From positions 1 through 8,034 of the forward strand of contig CAVBJJ010000057.1 of assembly GCA_963595735.1 (NCBI GenBank): DNA of 8,034 nt, written 5' to 3'. Each line of letters begins with the position of its first letter. Positions within the stretch are counted from its first letter, which is position 1. The notes below the pieces were generated by a model, which had not been told where the DNA came from, did not search any database, and saw only the letters and a list, made by a program, of their open reading frames with translations. Origin of the DNA: CALWOS01 sp963595735 (GTDB taxonomy: Bacteria; Bacillota; Clostridia; Oscillospirales; Oscillospiraceae). The translations under genes and the position numbers were made by a program. Positions 6,652-8,034 of this stretch are shown here, piece by piece.

Positions 6652-6997
6652 ACACCTCCTTATCGAGCATTTCCTGCCGCTTTAATACGGCATAAAAGTT
6701 GTTGGTCTGGTAAGGTCGCTGCTTTGGACGGATCACAGCTACTTTGAGAATGTTGCCCACGATCTTTTCCAGGGGCTGTCCATGCTTTTCGTACATAGCC
6801 AGCATAAAAAAGGGCAGCATAACCAGCATCATACACATAGCCGCTACACTGTTTCCGGTAGGTTTTCTGAGCAAAAAGAAAAGCGGTACGCCAATAAGCG
6901 CTCCGCCCGTGAAGCAGATAAGCTGCCGCTTGGTCAGATTGAACATGACCTTTGTTTTGACTTTTGTTAAGTCCTTGGGTACGGGTACATAAGCCAA
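6542..6997 (-). CDS. prgI: PrgI-family (VirB3-like) conjugation membrane protein, TTG start
   Basis: A small inner-membrane protein of the mating channel, in the place VirB3 holds in type IV secretion systems; VirB3 usually partners VirB4, encoded next here. The start is TTG at 6997, because AAGGAGGT (7012-7005) is 7 nt upstream and the protein then begins AYVPVPKDLTKVKTKVMFNL, the typical family opening. A longer frame from an ATG at 7075 would run into the upstream gene and has no such signal. The protein is 151 aa with two membrane helices (about 26-43 and 51-69). The conserved segment EKHGQPLEKI (70-79) and PKQRPYQTNNFYAVL (91-105) follow. The tail from about residue 117 is encoded in DNA that also encodes the VirB4 N-terminus (110-nt overlap). 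It is basic and may be variable. Confidence 0.9.
   Translation of the reverse strand: MAYVPVPKDLTKVKTKVMFNLTKRQLICFTGGALIGVPLFFLLRKPTGNSVAAMCMMLVMLPFFMLAMYEKHGQPLEKIVGNILKVAVIRPKQRPYQTNNFYAVLKRQEMLDKEVYDIVHRNKKMAASDVRKNRGKNCAAGKDKEKTVPCR
6655..6661 (-). promoter_or_regulatory. Ribosome-binding site of virB4
   Basis: AAGGAGG on the minus strand lies within the PrgI gene. The spacing is 3 nt to ATG 6651 and 9 nt to TTG 6645, so it leaves the VirB4 start open between these two. Confidence 0.7.
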
Positions 6998-7004
6998 TGT
7001 GGAA

Positions 7005-7012
7005 ACCTCCTT
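7005..7012 (-). promoter_or_regulatory. Ribosome-binding site that fixes the PrgI TTG start
   Basis: AAGGAGGT on the minus strand lies in the 20-nt gap after the VirB6-like gene, 7 nt before TTG 6997. It decides against the longer upstream frame. Confidence 0.85.
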
Positions 7013-7017
7013 CCGTT

Positions 7018-7887
7018 TTAGTGCGCCTGAAAGACTGATTTGGCGAGACTGCCGGTTTTGAACAGCGTAAAACATAGCAGTACGGTGTAGCCCACGCAGC
7101 TCCAGATTGCCATGATGATGTCATCTTCCAGAGCGATGTTCTGCACCAGCACAGCATAAATTGCTACGCAGACGATAATGAGAAACGCCTGAAAGCCCAG
7201 TGCCAGCAGGGATCGGAGGTAATTCTGTCCCATACCGCCCCATTCTTTGCCCATTATGGCAGCCATTGGAACGGGAGCCACCGAAGTCACAAGGTAGATC
7301 TCGATCATACGGCCATAAATAACGATAAAGATGCAGATATACAACGCCCACATGGTAATGCCAATAAAGAGGGATTGGAACCACAGTCCGAACAGCGGTC
7401 CCAAATCCATTTCCATCAGCCTCGGTTCCAGATCGGTCATAACTGAGGAAATGTCAATGGACGCATCCGAATTGATAATCCCTGCCGCCTGCGCCACCAC
7501 GCTCTGCGCCATATCAAAGACGCCCATCACGATATTCCATGTGTTTGTGACAATGAGGATGGCGGCAGCTGATTTGAACACCCACTTGAAAATCATCCAG
7601 GTATCCACATCATGCAGGTTGTTCTTGTCTGCAATCATCTGGATCAGGTCTACGGTCATAACGATAGCCAGGATCACACCTGCAATCGGCACCATGATGG
7701 AGTTTGACAGATTCTCAATCATATTAAAAATACTGCCATTCCATCCCTGTGGGGTCTGTCCTACCTGTACGGATATATCCGCGACCTGTTGGTTTACACT
7801 GTCAAACATCCCCGAAAGGTTGCTCATAATACCGCCCACCAGCATTTCTTTCAGCCAATTCGTCAGGGCTTCAAGTAAGAAATCCAT
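7018..7887 (-). CDS. VirB6/TrbL-like conjugation membrane protein (CD1112 type)
   Basis: A 289-aa polytopic protein, the likely VirB6/TrbL-class channel subunit in the inner membrane. Hydrophobic segments lie at about 62-85, 98-125, 165-192, 195-212, 225-250 and 257-277, giving five or six membrane passes. The N-terminus (MDFLLEALTNWLKEMLVGGI) is amphipathic. The segment SVAPVPMAAIMGKEWGGMGQ (202-221) is the kind of conserved loop seen in this family. AAGGAGGT lies about 9 nt before ATG 7887. It follows the Maff2 gene by 69 nt and precedes PrgI by 20 nt, the usual order Maff2, TrbL, PrgI, VirB4 in these elements. A stable hairpin (7908-7935) stands 2 nt upstream of its ribosome-binding site, so its translation may be modulated. 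The class call rests on membrane pattern, length and neighbours. Confidence 0.92.
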   Translation of the reverse strand: MDFLLEALTNWLKEMLVGGIMSNLSGMFDSVNQQVADISVQVGQTPQGWNGSIFNMIENLSNSIMVPIAGVILAIVMTVDLIQMIADKNNLHDVDTWMIFKWVFKSAAAILIVTNTWNIVMGVFDMAQSVVAQAAGIINSDASIDISSVMTDLEPRLMEMDLGPLFGLWFQSLFIGITMWALYICIFIVIYGRMIEIYLVTSVAPVPMAAIMGKEWGGMGQNYLRSLLALGFQAFLIIVCVAIYAVLVQNIALEDDIIMAIWSCVGYTVLLCFTLFKTGSLAKSVFQAH

Positions 7888-7896
7888 ACGGTGTCA

Positions 7897-7905
7897 ACCT
7901 CCTTT
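7897..7905 (-). promoter_or_regulatory. Ribosome-binding site of the VirB6/TrbL-like gene
   Basis: AAAGGAGGT on the minus strand is about 9 nt from ATG 7887. It begins 2 nt after the base of the hairpin at 7908-7935. Confidence 0.85.
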
Positions 7906-7907
7906 CC

Positions 7908-7935
7908 GCCGCCCCCGCCAAGCTGCGGGAGCGGC
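7908..7935 (-). promoter_or_regulatory. GC-rich hairpin between Maff2 and the VirB6-like gene
   Basis: On the sense strand GCCGCTCCCGC (7935-7925) can pair with GCGGGGGCGGC (7918-7908) around a 6-nt loop (AGCTTG). This gives 11 pairs, one of them a U·G wobble that forms only in the sense RNA. No T-run follows, so it is not an intrinsic terminator. It sits directly against the ribosome-binding site. Possible roles are insulating that site from upstream structure, mRNA processing between the very short Maff2 gene and the rest, or protein binding. No experiment is implied. Confidence 0.6.
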
Positions 7936-7956
7936 AAGGATTTCATGCAGAAACGC

Positions 7957-8034
7957 TTAAACAGAGAACAGCCCGGAGAGCAGAGGTACAAGAACCATGC
8001 CAACAACGGCTACACCAGCACCGGCCATGAGCTG
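7957..8034 (-). CDS. Maff2-family small membrane protein, C-terminal end only
   Basis: Only the last 25 residues and the TAA stop (7959-7957) are inside the window; the start lies beyond 8034. The visible peptide begins QLMAGAGVAVVGMVLVPLLS and ends GLFSV: one hydrophobic helix preceded by a Gly/Ala-rich turn. This matches the end of Maff2-type proteins, which are about 70 aa with two helices and always stand just before the TrbL-like gene in Tn1549/CTn elements. That size and topology resemble VirB2-type pilins or small channel subunits, but the function has not been established to my knowledge. It leads the visible part of the operon and is separated from the next gene by a 69-nt spacer with a hairpin. 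Confidence 0.82.
   Translation of the reverse strand, partial: QLMAGAGVAVVGMVLVPLLSGLFSV

Noticed and set aside
5080..6747. A 555-codon open frame on the plus strand opposite virB4
   Set aside because: It runs antisense to a clear ATPase with Walker motifs. Its translation shows no domain, and no ribosome-binding site or operon context supports it. It follows from the codon bias of the minus-strand gene.
6542..7075. A 177-codon version of PrgI starting at an ATG at 7075
   Set aside because: That start lies inside the VirB6-like gene without a ribosome-binding site. The TTG at 6997 has AAGGAGGT 7 nt upstream and gives the typical N-terminus.

Overview
The window is a stretch of the conjugation (mating-pore) module of an integrative and conjugative element of the Tn1549 / C. 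difficile CTn type. Elements of this type are common in gut Clostridia (Lachnospiraceae, Oscillospiraceae and relatives). The evidence is the gene order, the protein families, strong AGGAGG-type ribosome-binding sites, TTG starts and the roughly balanced base composition. The host species cannot be named from the sequence. Every real gene lies on the minus strand, so the operon reads from right (8034) to left (1). Genes are packed with ATGA stop/start overlaps or gaps under 75 nt, and I see no internal promoter.

In transcription order the genes are: the C-terminus of a Maff2-type small membrane protein (7957 to beyond 8034); a VirB6/TrbL-like polytopic protein (7018-7887); a PrgI/VirB3-like protein starting at TTG (6542-6997); the VirB4 ATPase (4081-6651); a 126-127 aa protein of the CD1109 position (3701-4084); a bitopic cell-wall hydrolase of the CD1108 type with a C-terminal CHAP domain (1903-3708); a DUF4315 coiled-coil protein (1617-1874); a DUF4366/CD1107-type secreted membrane protein (872-1627); a 64-aa cysteine protein (681-875); and a 5'-complete but truncated gene running off the left edge (684 to 1). 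Together they would form the inner-membrane channel (VirB6, VirB3/PrgI, Maff2), its motor (VirB4) and the peptidoglycan-opening part (CHAP protein). The last genes are accessory and poorly understood.

Three things stand out. First, two coding regions carry exact in-frame tandem duplications: 34 aa in VirB4 and 23 aa in the CHAP protein. The VirB4 copies differ at 12 of 102 nucleotides, all synonymous, so they look like two separately evolved alleles placed side by side. The two duplications bracket a 1.8-2.0 kb segment, which suggests either a recombinational patch from a related element or a chimeric assembly. Second, the truncated leftmost gene appears to encode a stand-alone, membrane-anchored relative of the all-alpha domain of VirD4/TraG coupling proteins, with no ATPase core in the visible part. 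Third, there are two strong sense-strand RNA hairpins. One has a GAAA tetraloop and lies inside the small cysteine gene. The other abuts the ribosome-binding site of the VirB6-like gene.

I see no RNA genes, CRISPR array, insertion sequence, attachment site or origin here. The longest stretch without a gene is about 70 nt.
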